64,000 nt of DNA from Bisporella sp. PMI_857 (GCA_021307315.1 JAJSPD010000010.1:620001-684000); one strand, 5' to 3'; shown: positions 52,841-64,000, numbered from the stretch's first letter. Program-made: numbers and translations. Notes: a model not told the origin generated them from the letters alone.

Positions 52841-55087
52841 TTAAAAGTCTTCTTGGATTGCTGCAATTATTGCTGTGTTGATATCGGCCGGCCTGAATCC
52901 AGGAGAACGGCCGAGGCAAACCCCACGGCTTATGAGTTCTGGAAAGATGTAAGTGTATATCAGTGTCAATAGCCGGAAATTATACTTACCATCCATCAAA
53001 GTTATCACATTGATTGTCACCATGCGCTTTCCATTCTGTGGACGACGGTCCGAGGTGATGGTATCTTGATCAAGAATATCGCTTAAAGCTGGGTCAATGA
53101 GGTTGCTGTCATCGTCCTTAGCTCCAGTCTCCCAGCTCAGGAAGCTGGAGGCGAACGGGAATGGCAAAGTCATCGACTTGCTCACGGCCGAGTTAGATTT
53201 AGGAAGAGAGAAATGGGAACCGGTATCCCACGTAACTAAATTTCCCGGGCTGGCCGGAGTTTGAGGTGAGATGAGGGAAGTCACGCTATCGTTGTCGCTA
53301 CTTTTAGGAGTTGTCGCTCCGGCCAAAGTCATGAGATCAAGTTCTGCAGTAACAAATTCAGCAGTCGGAGCTATGAATAGACCACGCCCCCGTAGATACC
53401 CTTCCACATCATTTGGATCGAAAAATTCGCCTTCAAATCCCGGAAGATTACACTTCATTCCATCTTGCAGTAGATCTCGTGCCTCGTTTGCCGCTGGCGA
53501 GAATGGGCCCATGGAGTACCCTGTTCGGAGTTTAGGCATTGTGTCGCTCAAATCGCCATCGTCTAATGGGTAATATGTCCCAGCACCACCAAGGTGTAGA
53601 AACGGCTGACGCCAATCTGGAAGCGGATCTTTGACAGAACTATCCAACACTCTCTTGAGTCTCTGTATAATCGCCTCTTTGCTTTCATAGAGTAGACAGA
53701 AGCCAAAGACCTGGTGCAGACGCTCAATACGGTTTGGATCTGTGGACGTGATGAGTGTGAACGCTCTCTCGCTTGAATATCTGAAAAGTCGGCGGGCAAA
53801 AGATAACTCTTGGTCATTATGTGTACGCGGAAGGGGTAGTTGGGATTGGAGGAAGAAGTTCTGTGAGAGGTCTGAAACTTCGGGCACTTCGACAGGATAT
53901 GCCTGGAGATCTAAGAGGCTGAAAGGAAAACTAGCGTTCTCCTCTGTAGGCCGCGTGATTATCTCCAGCTCATTTCTCTGTCCATTACCGTTGATTCGGT
54001 GCTCCAAACTTATGTCCCTCACTGGACTATCTTCTTTTGAGATTGAATATCCGCCCCAAGCTGGGCTGAGTGGTTCTGAGACTGGGGGTGTGACCTGAGG
54101 GGATTTCTTCGGCGATTTTCTGCGCCCCTTCGCACGAGGAGTATGATCTACTTCTTGTACCTTTGCGGCTATCGTAGCGTCATCGTTAGTCTCTTCATGC
54201 TCATCAGCTTGAATTGCCTTGGCCAAAGCCAAAAATCTCTCCGTGGTTGACTGCAGATGTTGCCCAAATTCGGGTTCCCGTTGCAGAAGCCCTTTGGCGA
54301 CAGCGAAGTCATACAAATTAATGAAGATGTTGCTCATTTCTTCGTTTGTCCCTTTGAGGTCTTGGACTTGCTTCTCCAGCGAAGAGATAGTTATTTCTTT
54401 ACGATTACGATATGCTCTCTGTGCCATTCGAATCTGAGTTCTCCGGCGATCGGCAGCAGTCTCATCCTTGGTATCGACTCGGGGACGGCCTCTGGCCTTC
54501 TTCCTCGCTTCATCCTCCTCATCACCACTCTCATTCCTGTGCTTTTTCTTCCTCTTCCCACTGCCTTCACTGCCCTCGTCCCCATCTGCCTTCCTTGTCC
54601 CCTCCACTATCCCAAACGGCATCGTCTGCTTTTGGTTATGCTGTCTCAGGCCAAAGTTTCTAGCATCAGCTCTTGCTCTGCCGTCATCATAGCTTTCCGC
54701 ATTCAAAATGCTGAGCCCATTCGTATTCCCATAGATTTGGGCTCCAAGGTTCTGGTAACCTCCAATTCCGTCCAGATAGGATTGGCGTTCTAGTGCGGCA
54801 CTTGATGGGTTAAAAGCAAGCGTCTCTATCCTCCGACCCATCTCATGCCCATCACCCAAGAGCGGTCCGACCCTGGATTGTGCGCCTCGGGACTGAATAT
54901 TGTGTTCAAACTCCTGTTGTACTTGATTACTGTGCTTGTTTGGCTTGCTACCTCGGTAGTTTTCTTCAGTCACGTTTCTTGAAGTGGCGTAACTTGAGCT
55001 CTGATTCTGATGTGTAGCGGCCTGCGATAAAATGCTCAATGCATAATCATCCTTGGGAAACTGAGCAAAGTAATCCGAAGCGTCCAT
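52841..55087 (-). CDS. bZIP transcription factor
   Basis: Exon 55087-52990 and exon 52938-52841 give 731 aa. The 51-nt intron (GTAAGT..TTTCCAG) is a multiple of three and has no stop, so the unspliced frame also reads through (748 aa). Residues about 195-215 are an acidic/basic spacer. ARGRPRVDTKDETAADRRRT and QIRMAQRAYRNRKE form the basic region with the N-x-x-A-Q-R-A-x-R-like core. SSLEKQVQDLKGTNEEM is the leucine zipper. The C-terminal third (FARRLFRYSSERAFTLI, VFGFCLLYESKEAI, GPFSPAANEARDL, FDPNDVEGYLRGRGLFI) is a conserved effector region seen in a class of fungal bZIP regulators. It ends ELISRGVCLGRSPGFRPADI. Targets are unknown. The promoter is probably within 55088-55600. Confidence 0.92.
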   Translation of the reverse strand: MDASDYFAQFPKDDYALSILSQAATHQNQSSSYATSRNVTEENYRGSKPNKHSNQVQQEFEHNIQSRGAQSRVGPLLGDGHEMGRRIETLAFNPSSAALERQSYLDGIGGYQNLGAQIYGNTNGLSILNAESYDDGRARADARNFGLRQHNQKQTMPFGIVEGTRKADGDEGSEGSGKRKKKHRNESGDEEDEARKKARGRPRVDTKDETAADRRRTQIRMAQRAYRNRKEITISSLEKQVQDLKGTNEEMSNIFINLYDFAVAKGLLQREPEFGQHLQSTTERFLALAKAIQADEHEETNDDATIAAKVQEVDHTPRAKGRRKSPKKSPQVTPPVSEPLSPAWGGYSISKEDSPVRDISLEHRINGNGQRNELEIITRPTEENASFPFSLLDLQAYPVEVPEVSDLSQNFFLQSQLPLPRTHNDQELSFARRLFRYSSERAFTLITSTDPNRIERLHQVFGFCLLYESKEAIIQRLKRVLDSSVKDPLPDWRQPFLHLGGAGTYYPLDDGDLSDTMPKLRTGYSMGPFSPAANEARDLLQDGMKCNLPGFEGEFFDPNDVEGYLRGRGLFIAPTAEFVTAELDLMTLAGATTPKSSDNDSVTSLISPQTPASPGNLVTWDTGSHFSLPKSNSAVSKSMTLPFPFASSFLSWETGAKDDDSNLIDPALSDILDQDTITSDRRPQNGKRMVTINVITLMDGKYNFRLLTLIYTYIFPELISRGVCLGRSPGFRPADINTAIIAAIQEDF

Positions 55088-56521
55088 CTCCTCCTCTTTT
55101 CCCCTTTTCTTTTATGAGAGCCTTCCGCAGACAAGTGGGGATTTCCTCTATGATATACACACCGATGGTCGCCCTGTCACGCACATAAGGGGGGGAAGTT
55201 GCTTGTGAACTAGGTCACCTAATCAATCCGCTTAACTTTACCACGGGCAAGCGCATTTGTCAGCCTACGTCGTCTTGTTCCTCAATCACTCTCAATGATA
55301 CCGCCCCAAAAGGTAAACGCGAAGCTTTGGGGTTGGCAATGGCGGTCGGGGTCATCAATTAAAATGTTTAGTGATCAGAACTTCATGCCGAGCGCAGACT
55401 TGGTAAGCTATGGCCGCCTTGACCCTGAAAGCTGACTGGCTGAGCCTCAGAGATCCCTGTCCAAAATGCGGACTTTGAACCTTAGTCATTCCGCACGAGC
55501 AGGGGCCTCCAATGCAGAAATGCAGAGGGTGCTAGAGGGAATAATAAAGCCATTAATGAAAAGCATGATGAATAAGTTGGCAAACGATGGATACGGGATT
55601 GCCGCATAAGATGACGTTATGTAGCCCAGCGGTAGGTATCAGGTACTATAAAAGTACCCTTAACATTTAGAACTTCTCAATCGTCTTATTCCAAACTCCG
55701 TCTCTCGCGGGTATTTAGATACTTCACTTCCATCACCGTGAACTGCGATGACAGAGTATGATGTAGGCACTTACAACTGGTATGCTCTACTCTGTAACTC
55801 TGCTCGTGAATATACAGTGTTGAGTCTTTTTCCACATCAGTGTCTACGCTACGTAGGAAATTACCCAAATGGTTGAATGGCAGACCCGAAAACCATGCAC
55901 CAGCTATCTCACCATAGATCTAGTTCATTCGCCGACCTGCCTTGTCCTAGAATCCGCCCTATATGCGAGTTTGAACGTATGAAGGCATAAAGGACGTATC
56001 CGATCGTGAGCTCATAATCTGTACTAAGAATGCCTAACCGAATCGTTTAATGAGAAAATGGCGGATGGCCGAGTGGCTTTTATCGAATTGGTGCTCTATT
56101 CCTAAAGTTCCTCCTAATTTACATATTGCCCCACCCTCGAGGCAAGCTCCCGTAGGTACGTTCCAACGCCAGTCAAAATAATGCAAACAACGACCCGCAA
56201 ACTCCAGGTATATGAACGGACAGAAAAGTGGTTTCCGGTAAGAACATAGATTGCAAAGTGCCCAAGCTAGCCTTTCAAACAAGCAAAATCTTGACACCGA
56301 GCCCGGTAACACCTCCTCAACGCAACACTCCATCACCCCTGCAATGCTTTTTGTGAAAATCGTGCGTATATAAAACCAGTTGCGGAGAACGGCCAAATTT
56401 GGTAGAAAGGGGACACGGGTATCGATGTGTATGCAAAACCGAGAATGAAATTCCAACGCGTTTGCTTTCGTGATAGCATCAGTTGATGTAGGATTATGAT
56501 ACAGAGGATGAACGCCTTAGA
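55088..56521. other. intergenic, about 1.4 kb
   Basis: Promoter side of the bZIP gene and 3' flank of the Rcd1 gene. Open frames such as 56034-56456 (minus) have no motif. A tRNA-like D-arm string near 56066 has no T-arm partner. Confidence 0.5.
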
Positions 56522-57750
56522 TCAGATGTTCTGATGGTTTCCAGATTCAACGACATTATCGGACAAATTGATCAAAAGTTGCGCCAGACAGCGCTTCGTA
56601 GCGGCATCGTCGCGTAGTACTGACGAGAATGTAGCGTCTCGAAGCGGCTCTGGAAGGCATTGTCGCAGAGCTTCTCTGGCACGCGCATTGTCGCTAAGTC
56701 TGCCACAGATTAGCTTTGAATCATTGCTACTTGATAGATATATCTTACCGTAAGAAGCAGCGCACAACATGTTTTAAAAGTCGGGCAGTCTGCTGTTCGA
56801 CTAGTTGATTAACCATATTGCTCAGCACTGTCCCAACGGCATAGAATCGCTCGTAGGTCGCGCAGATGTAGTTCAAACCGTGGTCATCTAGGAGGATCTT
56901 TTGGACAATGAATATGGCCACCGTTTTGCTCAACTCCGATCCTGTCTCCATAATTCTTAGGCAGAGCGGAATAATCTCTGTTGTAAGTAAAAAGTTGATC
57001 ACATCGGAAGAGTCGTTCTTTACAAGAGCCCCAATAACACCAAGGGACGTCAATCGCAGATATTCGAATGGTCTAGACTTCGAAGTAGTGTTGAGGAATG
57101 GATAGAGGAAGAGTGGGATATGCGCTATAGTTTTGAGCGAAGTTTCAATCTTCAGTGATCAATCCACATACCATTAAGAAACAGCGCACGTGTCTCATTG
57201 TGGGATGCAACGCATTGTAGAAGGGCTAGAGCATTACAGACCCGGTTAGAGGCAGCAGCTGTAAGCTGCGACGGATTAAGAAGCTGATATACCGAGATTA
57301 TTTCCCCCAGAAGGGAAGTCATGACACCTGGCAAACGTTAGAACTTGAGAAATACGGCCTTTTGGGTGGAATACCGAAAGAATGCCATAAGATGAGTGCA
57401 AGTTCAGGGACTTGTTCACGCTTTTTGCTCAACTCCAGGAGAGCAGCTTCTCGCGTGTCTTCATTCAGTAAATCTGCGATGAAAGACAATGTGCGTCTGT
57501 TCTCCTCTGTCACATTATCCATTCCGATAGAATCTTGCCCGTGTGTAGAGATACTTGATGGTCCGGATGCAGAGTTGTGGTTCACCGCGATTCGGTTATA
57601 GTGTTGTTGTTGAGCCACAGACGCTTGAGCTGCTGCGGCGGCAGCTTGTTGAGCACTGTGATGCTGCTGCTGATGTAGCCAAGATGGTTCCGCTTGAGGA
57701 TTGTGCTGGTGAGAGAACACATGAGAGTTGTATGCCCCGTGAGGCATCAT
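56522..57750 (-). CDS. rcd1: Rcd1/Caf40 (CNOT9) subunit of the CCR4-NOT complex
   Basis: Four exons (57750-57375, 57327-57172, 57124-56749, 56699-56522; introns of 47-49 nt) join in phase to 361 aa. A Gln/His/Ala-rich N-terminus ([18 protein letters not shown]) is followed by the highly conserved armadillo domain: [118 protein letters not shown] and [18 protein letters not shown], with [16 protein letters not shown] near the end. Rcd1 is an adaptor in CCR4-NOT that helps mRNA deadenylation and recruits silencing factors; in fission yeast it is needed for sexual development. The gene is intact. Confidence 0.96.
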
Positions 57751-59232
57751 CGTGGTTGCTGAGCGCCGAATGAGGCTGTCCGTCGCTGGCAGGATGAAGG
57801 GATAAATGTAGACTCCGCCTTATACAGTGAAGGCACAGCGTCAACTCAGCTTTCTTGGGGAATAATGTGAGAGCTAGATTCTAGAAAGAGAGGTTACAAG
57901 GAGATGGTGGGCGTCAAGTGAAGTGCGAGGAGGGGCTTCTTTCTCTCGAAGCTGTAGAAGGTTGTGGTTTAACTTGCGCACGGACCATCAGCTTGATACG
58001 TGTCTTTAGTTAACAGTTGGTGTTGACTTATCCACAAGGCTAGTCGTTGATCACGTGACCTGGTCCTTCTGGACTCCCCATTTCCATATTTTGAATGTTA
58101 TTAACAATAGAGCATATTTTAGGTTTGTAGTCACTAAAAATAGAACATATCTTTGAATTTTGCTCAAAAATTTCAGGATGATGGAAGCTCGAGCTCTTGG
58201 TTCAGCCAAGCAAGCATATTCACACAGCATTCTTCATGCTTTGCATACTACAAAAGACTCATCATCAGTGCTCTCAGACAAAATCTTTAAGTACCCGCAA
58301 CCTAGTTGCATGAGCTGATGGTATTGGTTTAGCGAATTTTGAACTTTGTTTTTTAGCCTATCTCAAACAAATTTCACTCATGTCTCTAGCTTTCAGAAGA
58401 TTCTATTTCTGCTACTTGGCGCTTTTTGCATAAGGTGACAAACTGTCGGCAACTAATAAGCATGGCTTTCGGAACAACATGGGAAAGTGTGCTCGGCCAC
58501 TTGGCATGGTCATTTTATTTGTATGTTCAAAGAATCTTATCAATCGAAACTTAGCATCTTCTATCCGTTTGCTTTGAACTGCGTGACACTTAATAATCCG
58601 CCATCTTTCTGGAGGAATTTATCTATGGTTGCGGCCCCACCTTCGGGCCACATGGTGGCATGGCTCCGGCCCCAGACTTTATATCGTTTCGCCCTGCCTA
58701 GGACTAAAGGGAACGGGTAATATAGACCACCAAGTTTTGAGAACAATTTAGGGAATTTACGCTTAATCATTGCAGAGGAATAGGGCCGATCAACTTTAAT
58801 TGTCATCACGTCTATTGGAACCAATCACCGGCCGAGCTGGTTCATATTAGTATTGGATTTAGTCTTATTTCCTATTGTACACAACCTTTTGATGTAAAAA
58901 TAATGATTCACATTAGTAATCCTTCCAAGTCCAAATTCCTGATTAATTAAAGATGATGATATTGCGTACGCTGTAATAATTTCTTGGCATAATATCTGCA
59001 TATGGTTCAATGTAACGGTGGCCATCAAATGAAAATACCTTAAATCAATAGGATACTGTTTAAGGAAGCATCGAAATGATATGCAGTAATCCGGCGCCGA
59101 CATCTGCACCACGTTGGTCTACAAATATGCTGAGCTTTCCCATTGATTTTGATATCAGAAATTTACAACCAGACAATCCTTGAACAAATCTACATTACAC
59201 TCTTTTGATTTGTGGAGATCTCCAAACTTGAC
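57751..59232. other. divergent intergenic region, AT-rich
   Basis: About 1.5 kb between the starts of rcd1 (minus) and the GH3 gene (plus). A perfect TCACGTGA octamer lies at 58051-58058, 300 bp upstream of rcd1. Sequence from 58080 to 58420 is AT-rich. No gene seen. Confidence 0.45.
58051..58058. promoter_or_regulatory. palindromic TCACGTGA site
   Basis: A perfect E-box octamer 300 bp upstream of the rcd1 start codon, a suitable position for a bHLH-type regulator. Function is inferred. Confidence 0.4.
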
Positions 59233-61269
59233 ATGATGTTGGGTCACCTCGCGATCTTCTTGCTGACAGCACTGCTATCGGGCTGTTGGTCTGACCAAAC
59301 CAAACCAGTTTCTGCACGTACAGAAGAGTTGGCTTCTAGAACTGATGCTTTACCAATCTATAAAGATGCCTCACGATCCATTGATCAAAGAGTCGAAGAC
59401 CTCATTCAGCGCATGACATTGGAGGAGAAAGCAGGCCAATTGTTTCACACACTGGTGGCCATACCCCCGAACGGCGCCATCGAGCCTGGCAGTGAAGTCA
59501 ATCACCTGATTTCAAACAAGCTGCTATCTCATTTCAATCTCGCGGGGGGGATTACAGACGTCAAACTTACAGCAGAGTTCGTCAATGAAATTCAACGAAG
59601 GGCATTAAATACACGCCTCGGCATACCCCTGACATTGTCATCAGATCCTCGACACTCATTCACAGATAATATCGGTACTGGAGCGAATGCTGGTAGATTC
59701 TCCCAATGGCCGGAGACAACGGGCCTTGCCGCTTTGCGAGATGCAGGTTTGGTAAAAAAATTTGCTGAGGTAGCTCGTCAGGAATACATGGCAATCGGCT
59801 TGCGAGCAGCTCTACACCCACAAGTCGATCTTTCGACGGAGCCGCGGTGGGCAAGAATCATCCAAACTTTTGGTGAGAATGCAACCTTGACCAGCGAGCT
59901 TCTTGTGGCATATATCAAAGGCTTTCAAGGTGAGAAACTTGGACCTCACTCAGTTACAACCGTGACTAAGCATTTTCCTGGCGGTGGCCCACTGTAAGTT
60001 ATAAAAAGATCTCCTTTAGTCGGAGTTCAGGAGATGGGCAAATGTTAAAACAATTGCCTCAATTGTAGAGTTATGGGTCTGAGATTTTATTCCTATAAAG
60101 TTTAGAAAACAAAATGTTAATTCGCTGGCAGGGAAAATGGAGAAGACTCTCACTTCACTTATGGAAAGAATCAGACATATCCAGGCAACAACTTTGATTA
60201 TCATCTGATTCCATTCAAGGCAGCCATTGCTGCTGGAGCAAGGCAGATAATGCCATATTATTCCAGACCAATCGGAACCAAATATGAACCTGTTGGCTTC
60301 TCGTTCAATCGAGGTATTGTTACAGACTTGCTACGTGAAGAACTGGGGTTCGATGGAATAGTCCTCACTGACTGGGGACTTATCACGGATGCTGTTGTTC
60401 TGGGGCAATTCATGCCGGCTCGCGCTTGGGGCGTGGAGAATCTTACTGATTTGGAGCGAGCACAGAGGATAATTGAGGCAGGGGTTGACCAATTTGGTGG
60501 TGAAAATCGTACTGAGCTTATTATCCAGCTTGTGGAACAGGGTATTGTACAAGAGGAACGCCTTGACATATCTCTCCGTCGCCTTTTGCGTGAGAAATTT
60601 ATACTTGGGTTGTTTGAGAATCCTTTTGTCAACGTCGAAGCAGCAGAGCGTGTGGTTGGTAACGAATATTTCGTCCGACTGGGTAACGATGCGCAAAGAC
60701 GGTCCTACACACTTTTAACCAACAACAATGGTATTCTTCCTCTCAAAACGACTTCAGGGATAAAATTCTACATTGAAGGTTTCGATGCCGCTTTCATAAA
60801 GGCTCGGAATTTTACGGTTGTCACAACACCAGAGGCAGCCGATTACGCTCTCCTCCGGCTTCTTGCCCCATATGAACCACGACCTGGAGGCTTTGAGAGT
60901 TTACTTTATGCCGGCTCGCTTGAATACAACGCCACTGAGAAAGCACGTCAGGCAAAAATCTTCGCTACCGTCCCTACAATAGTTGACATTAGGCTCAATC
61001 GCCCAGGAGCCTTTCCTGAAATCGCAGAACAAGCGGCCGCTCTTTTGGGAAATTATGGGAGCAGTGTCCAAGCCCTCTTGGATATTGTCTTTAATGTTGA
61101 CGGCGCAGGTCCTGAAGGAAAGTTGCCATTTGATTTGCCAAGATCGAACACTGCTGTGGAAGCAGCTAAGGAAGATGTTCCATTCGACACAGAGAACCCT
61201 ATATTCAAGTTTGGACACGGATTGAGATATGCAAGTCCTTATGACACCCTTCAAAAGACTGACCTCTAG
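59233..61269 (+). CDS. secreted glycoside hydrolase family 3 (beta-glucosidase-like)
   Basis: Exons 59233-59993 and 60132-61269 join in phase (138-nt GTAAGT..GGCAG intron) to 632 aa. ATG 59233 is used since 59212 is GTG. It starts a signal peptide (MMLGHLAIFLLTALLSG). GH3 motifs in order: RVEDLIQRMTLEEKAGQLF, GIPLTLSSDPRHSF (residues about 135), FSQWPETTGLAA, ALHPQVDLSTEPRWARI, FGENATLTSELLVAYIKGFQ, VTKHFPGGGP, QIMPYYSRPIG, ELGFDGIVLTDWGLITD (nucleophile Asp near residue 335) and AGVDQFGGE. The second domain ends FGHGLRYA. The substrate could be beta-glucosides or xylosides. The motif wording (SDPRH, WARI.QTFGE, TDWGL) is closer to bacterial-type GH3 than to the common fungal beta-glucosidases, from memory. 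Enzyme appears intact. Confidence 0.92.
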
Positions 61270-62885
61270 TGATACGCGCTAAGTAAGTGCTTCTCAAGAG
61301 CAGCATAAATATCATTGGATAACATACGGTCATGAATAGAGTACCAGTAAGCACTAGCATACGCCTCCTTCAACCTCCTTCGATGATGTGCTTGAATACA
61401 ATTTTATTCCTTACTCTTTGCTACCTAGCTTAGATAGCATATAATTCTTTTTTAGATACATATCAGACTAACGTAAATAACCCATGAATACCAAACTACC
61501 ACTCTATTAACTGTATGTAAAAGTCATATTAGAATGTGCCGCGAATCGTTGTCAAGGCATATCCGCAACATACATTTGTTAACCTCCTCACCTGAGCATC
61601 CGTGCCAAAAGGTAGGACTATTGTGGCCATTCAGTCACACATAGTATAGACAACTCCAAAAGAGTTTTTGATTTCCTTCCAATTATTTACCATCCAATCG
61701 CTATTCCACCTGCTAAGTACATAGACTATATAAATGGTTTCTGTGTTGCCACTCCATTCTTCTCGTATCATTCCAACCGAGACTCTCTCACCCTTGCTAA
61801 AGGAGGTGGTAGTGGGTAAGCTCATGTGGAAATGAAACTGGAGCCGCATAATCTAGTTGATATAGCACTAGAAATAGCTGCGTTTGAGAAGCCGAGAGGC
61901 CGTTTCAAAGGATGGCATTTCTGATAGAGCCTCTTGTGCTGTGCAAAACAGTTATGGTGTTGATTGTTGGTTGTGAGCCAGGCTTGGAGAAGGTATTTAG
62001 GCGAGATACTCAGGAGGTGCAAAGTGGTGCAACTCAACTGGGATCCAACGGATTAGAAATTCAGCGATTAAAACATGATAGCAAAAATCGTCCTCAAAAT
62101 AAAATATGCCCTGCTGGATTATAGTAGCACAAAACAGCTGCACTGGGCAGCCCAGCATTGAAGTTTCGCTTTTTGTTGACCCTCTACGTTTGTGTATTCT
62201 GGCTGGCTCATCGCGAACACATGGTATATGAGCTTCCTGTTCTCCATCCTCTTCAGACCAGCACCTCAAGAGGTATCACAAAATTTAGCAGTTATGCGGC
62301 CATGTTTACGTATTTGACATCATAGAGCCCTACCGTTAAGCCAGTGATGGTGTGTTTAGATTGAACTTTGCTACCAAGAAGCGTAACTCGTCGGGCTATC
62401 TTTGTAACATGAAAGACTTCGAAATACATTCTGTTACATACTATCACGACATAAATGTATAGCAAGAACTGAACATTCCCCTTTCCAGGGGGGCTACTGG
62501 CGCAAAAATCACAAGCCAGCATACCTATCAGCGACAGAGACTGGACACTAAATTAAGATATAGACTTGCACCGCTTGCCTGGCTTCACAATCGAGTAATT
62601 TCACCAATGTTCTCATACGCTGGCAGATTTTTAGAGTCCAGAGAAGAAAGTGGAATTTGTAGGCGAAAAACATTTTAAGATCGAGAGAATGGTCGCCCAG
62701 CCAAAAAATAGCCCAGTTTTAGCAACTCAAAACTATAACTATGTACTCTAATTTTCGACTCAAACACGACCTTATACTGAAGAAAATAATTATATATACA
62801 ATATCTCTCGACGACACGATTACTCAGGGAACTGGGCTCCCAAATTCAGCTTACGTGCCAAGTGTTATGACATTAGGACTTTGTG
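61270..62885. other. intergenic, about 1.6 kb, convergent 3' flanks
   Basis: AT-rich with short open frames only. No gene, RNA or mobile element identified. Confidence 0.5.
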
Positions 62886-64000
62886 TTATGCTCTACCAGC
62901 CGCCTGGACTACCTCGATGCGGCCCACTAATTGGTCAGGAAACCTTGCGGGGAGTTCTCCTACTAGCTGATTATCATGGAACTTCATACCATTACACTGG
63001 ATCTCGATCCGGCCAAAGGGAATCCCACAGTTTTCTTGATCTATTCGTCTTCTGAGCATCAGAATTGTAAGATTAGGATGTATTCTCCGTAGGCGGACTA
63101 CCCTTTTAGTGGAAGTACCTAAAAATCCAGGAACGTGAATCTCAGCCATAATTTGATTGAAATTATTCATTCTGCCCGCAGTTGGCGGCCCAGGAGGAGA
63201 CGGCTGCAAATTACCTGTAGCAGGACCTGGTGCTGGTTTTTTAGTGGATGATAATAAGGACCGTGGCACAACAATTTTGGATTTTTTTGGGCGAGGAGCT
63301 GGTGGCTGGTAGGGAGCCTGTCGCCCAGTAATAATTGGTAGAGGTGTAGGAGGAACATAAGGCCTAGTCGGTTGCATGCCAAAGAGCCCGGTTGTATTTC
63401 CTGTCATAGGAATCTGTTGTCTCGGTCCCTGGGGTAAAGCTGGCTTGCCAGTATTGAATCCTTGCTCTGGCGGAGAAAGATGGGGACGCGAAGGTGTATT
63501 ACCGCTCACAATTGGTCGTGTAGGAGCTCGGCGGTGCCGAAGAGGAATTTTATTACGTACAGGTCGTGGAGGGACTACTGGAGGCTTCCTTTGCGGCTGC
63601 TGCGGTGCTTCCCTGTCTACATCTGGGAGTGCGTTACTAATTTCCCTCATTTCAAAGCCGTCAAACCTAAGCCGTGGCTTTTTCTGCCATACTTTTCTTC
63701 CCTTATTCCTTCGAGCTTCAACCCAGTTCTTCTCATACTCGTTGAAGAGTTCTGATGGTCGTAGATATCCTTGAGATTGCCCAGGAGCCATAAGGGGGGT
63801 TGTTCCACTGACCAGCCACTCTGCCGACAATTGTGGTGATCCTGGCTCAGGTATATTGATATCTGGTTTTGATAATACGGTGGCATTCGCTATACGAGAA
63901 TATTCAAGTCCCCTCCCTGTACGTGCCATGAGTTGCGCTGCGTTGGGGCGTTCAGCAGGCCGAATAAGTAGACACTCAGCAATGAGTGCGCTTAACCCCC
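62886..64000 (-). CDS. protein kinase, C-terminal part only (cut by window edge)
   Basis: The frame is open from the window edge. It begins GLSALIAECLLIRPAERPNA, the helix around the invariant Arg of kinase subdomain XI, so the catalytic domain lies beyond the window. Next come TGRGLEYSR, a short charged part (ELFNEYEKNWVEARRNKGRK) and a long Pro/Arg-rich linker (RKPPVVPPRPVRNKIPL, RPHLSPPEQG, PYQPPAPRPKKSK) suited to SH3-type binding. The last 80 residues (AEIHVPGFLGTSTKRVVRL, NLTILMLRRRIDQENCGIPF, IEIQCNGMKFHDNQLVGELP) look like a ubiquitin-like fold. No close family name can be given. ATG 63929 is internal to the true protein. Confidence 0.8.
   Translation of the reverse strand, partial: GLSALIAECLLIRPAERPNAAQLMARTGRGLEYSRIANATVLSKPDINIPEPGSPQLSAEWLVSGTTPLMAPGQSQGYLRPSELFNEYEKNWVEARRNKGRKVWQKKPRLRFDGFEMREISNALPDVDREAPQQPQRKPPVVPPRPVRNKIPLRHRRAPTRPIVSGNTPSRPHLSPPEQGFNTGKPALPQGPRQQIPMTGNTTGLFGMQPTRPYVPPTPLPIITGRQAPYQPPAPRPKKSKIVVPRSLLSSTKKPAPGPATGNLQPSPPGPPTAGRMNNFNQIMAEIHVPGFLGTSTKRVVRLRRIHPNLTILMLRRRIDQENCGIPFGRIEIQCNGMKFHDNQLVGELPARFPDQLVGRIEVVQAAGRA

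Noticed and set aside
56060..56130. tRNA-like D-arm string (GATGGCCGAGTGG) suggesting tRNA-Ser/Leu
   Set aside because: No acceptor stem pairing, anticodon arm or T-arm sequence follows within a tRNA length.

Overview
The window is nuclear DNA of a filamentous ascomycete (Pezizomycotina). Genes are widely spaced and mostly broken by 45-70 nt GT..AG introns, often with CTAAC/CTGAC-like branch sites. The protein families (C2H2 regulator, bZIP, Rcd1/Caf40, TFIIH Tfb2, UVDE, secreted intradiol dioxygenase, MFS sugar transporter, GH3) are typical of that group. Helotiales/Leotiomycetes is my best guess for the class, but that is inference. I see no CRISPR array, rRNA, convincing tRNA, intact transposon or secondary-metabolite cluster.

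Layout. 1-6 kb: C2H2 regulator (+), a possible 71-aa gene (+), secreted intradiol dioxygenase (-). 7-12 kb: F-box/cysteine-rich protein (-) divergent from a 784-aa UFD1/zinc-finger protein (+). 12.7-15.6 kb: GAF-like gene of bacterial flavour, a cytochrome P450 relic, and an HSP20 gene with a phased heat-shock element. 16-22 kb: UV-damage endonuclease with four frame breaks (-) and a sugar transporter with an unusual repeat-filled intron (-). 23.5-26.4 kb: a nine-exon acyl-CoA thioesterase (-) that divides a 277-bp promoter with TFIIH subunit Tfb2 (+). 27-29 kb: Arg/Ser/Pro-rich DUF8035-like protein (+). 31-35 kb: broken BBE-type FAD oxidoreductase (-) and a type II membrane glycosyltransferase-like protein (-). 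37-39 kb: 560-aa conserved protein of unknown function (-). 41-48 kb: small orphan gene (-), secreted exonuclease/endonuclease-phosphatase protein (+), two small unknowns (+). 49-55 kb: Gfd2-like DEDD nuclease (-), a broken unknown gene (-), bZIP regulator (-). 56.5-61.3 kb: Rcd1/CNOT9 (-) and secreted GH3 glycosidase (+). 62.9-64 kb: C-terminal part of a protein kinase cut by the window edge (-).

These are largely independent housekeeping, regulatory and secreted-enzyme genes, not an operon-like pathway. The most notable pattern is that nearly all frame breaks (UVDE, FAD oxidoreductase, F-box protein, genes near 47.4 and 52 kb) fall in runs of G or C. This points to systematic homopolymer miscalls in the assembly, though true pseudogenes are not excluded. 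I did not find a clearly new biological system. The best leads are the twin intron-like repeats in the transporter intron, the bacterial-type GAF gene beside a P450 relic, and several uncharacterised genes.
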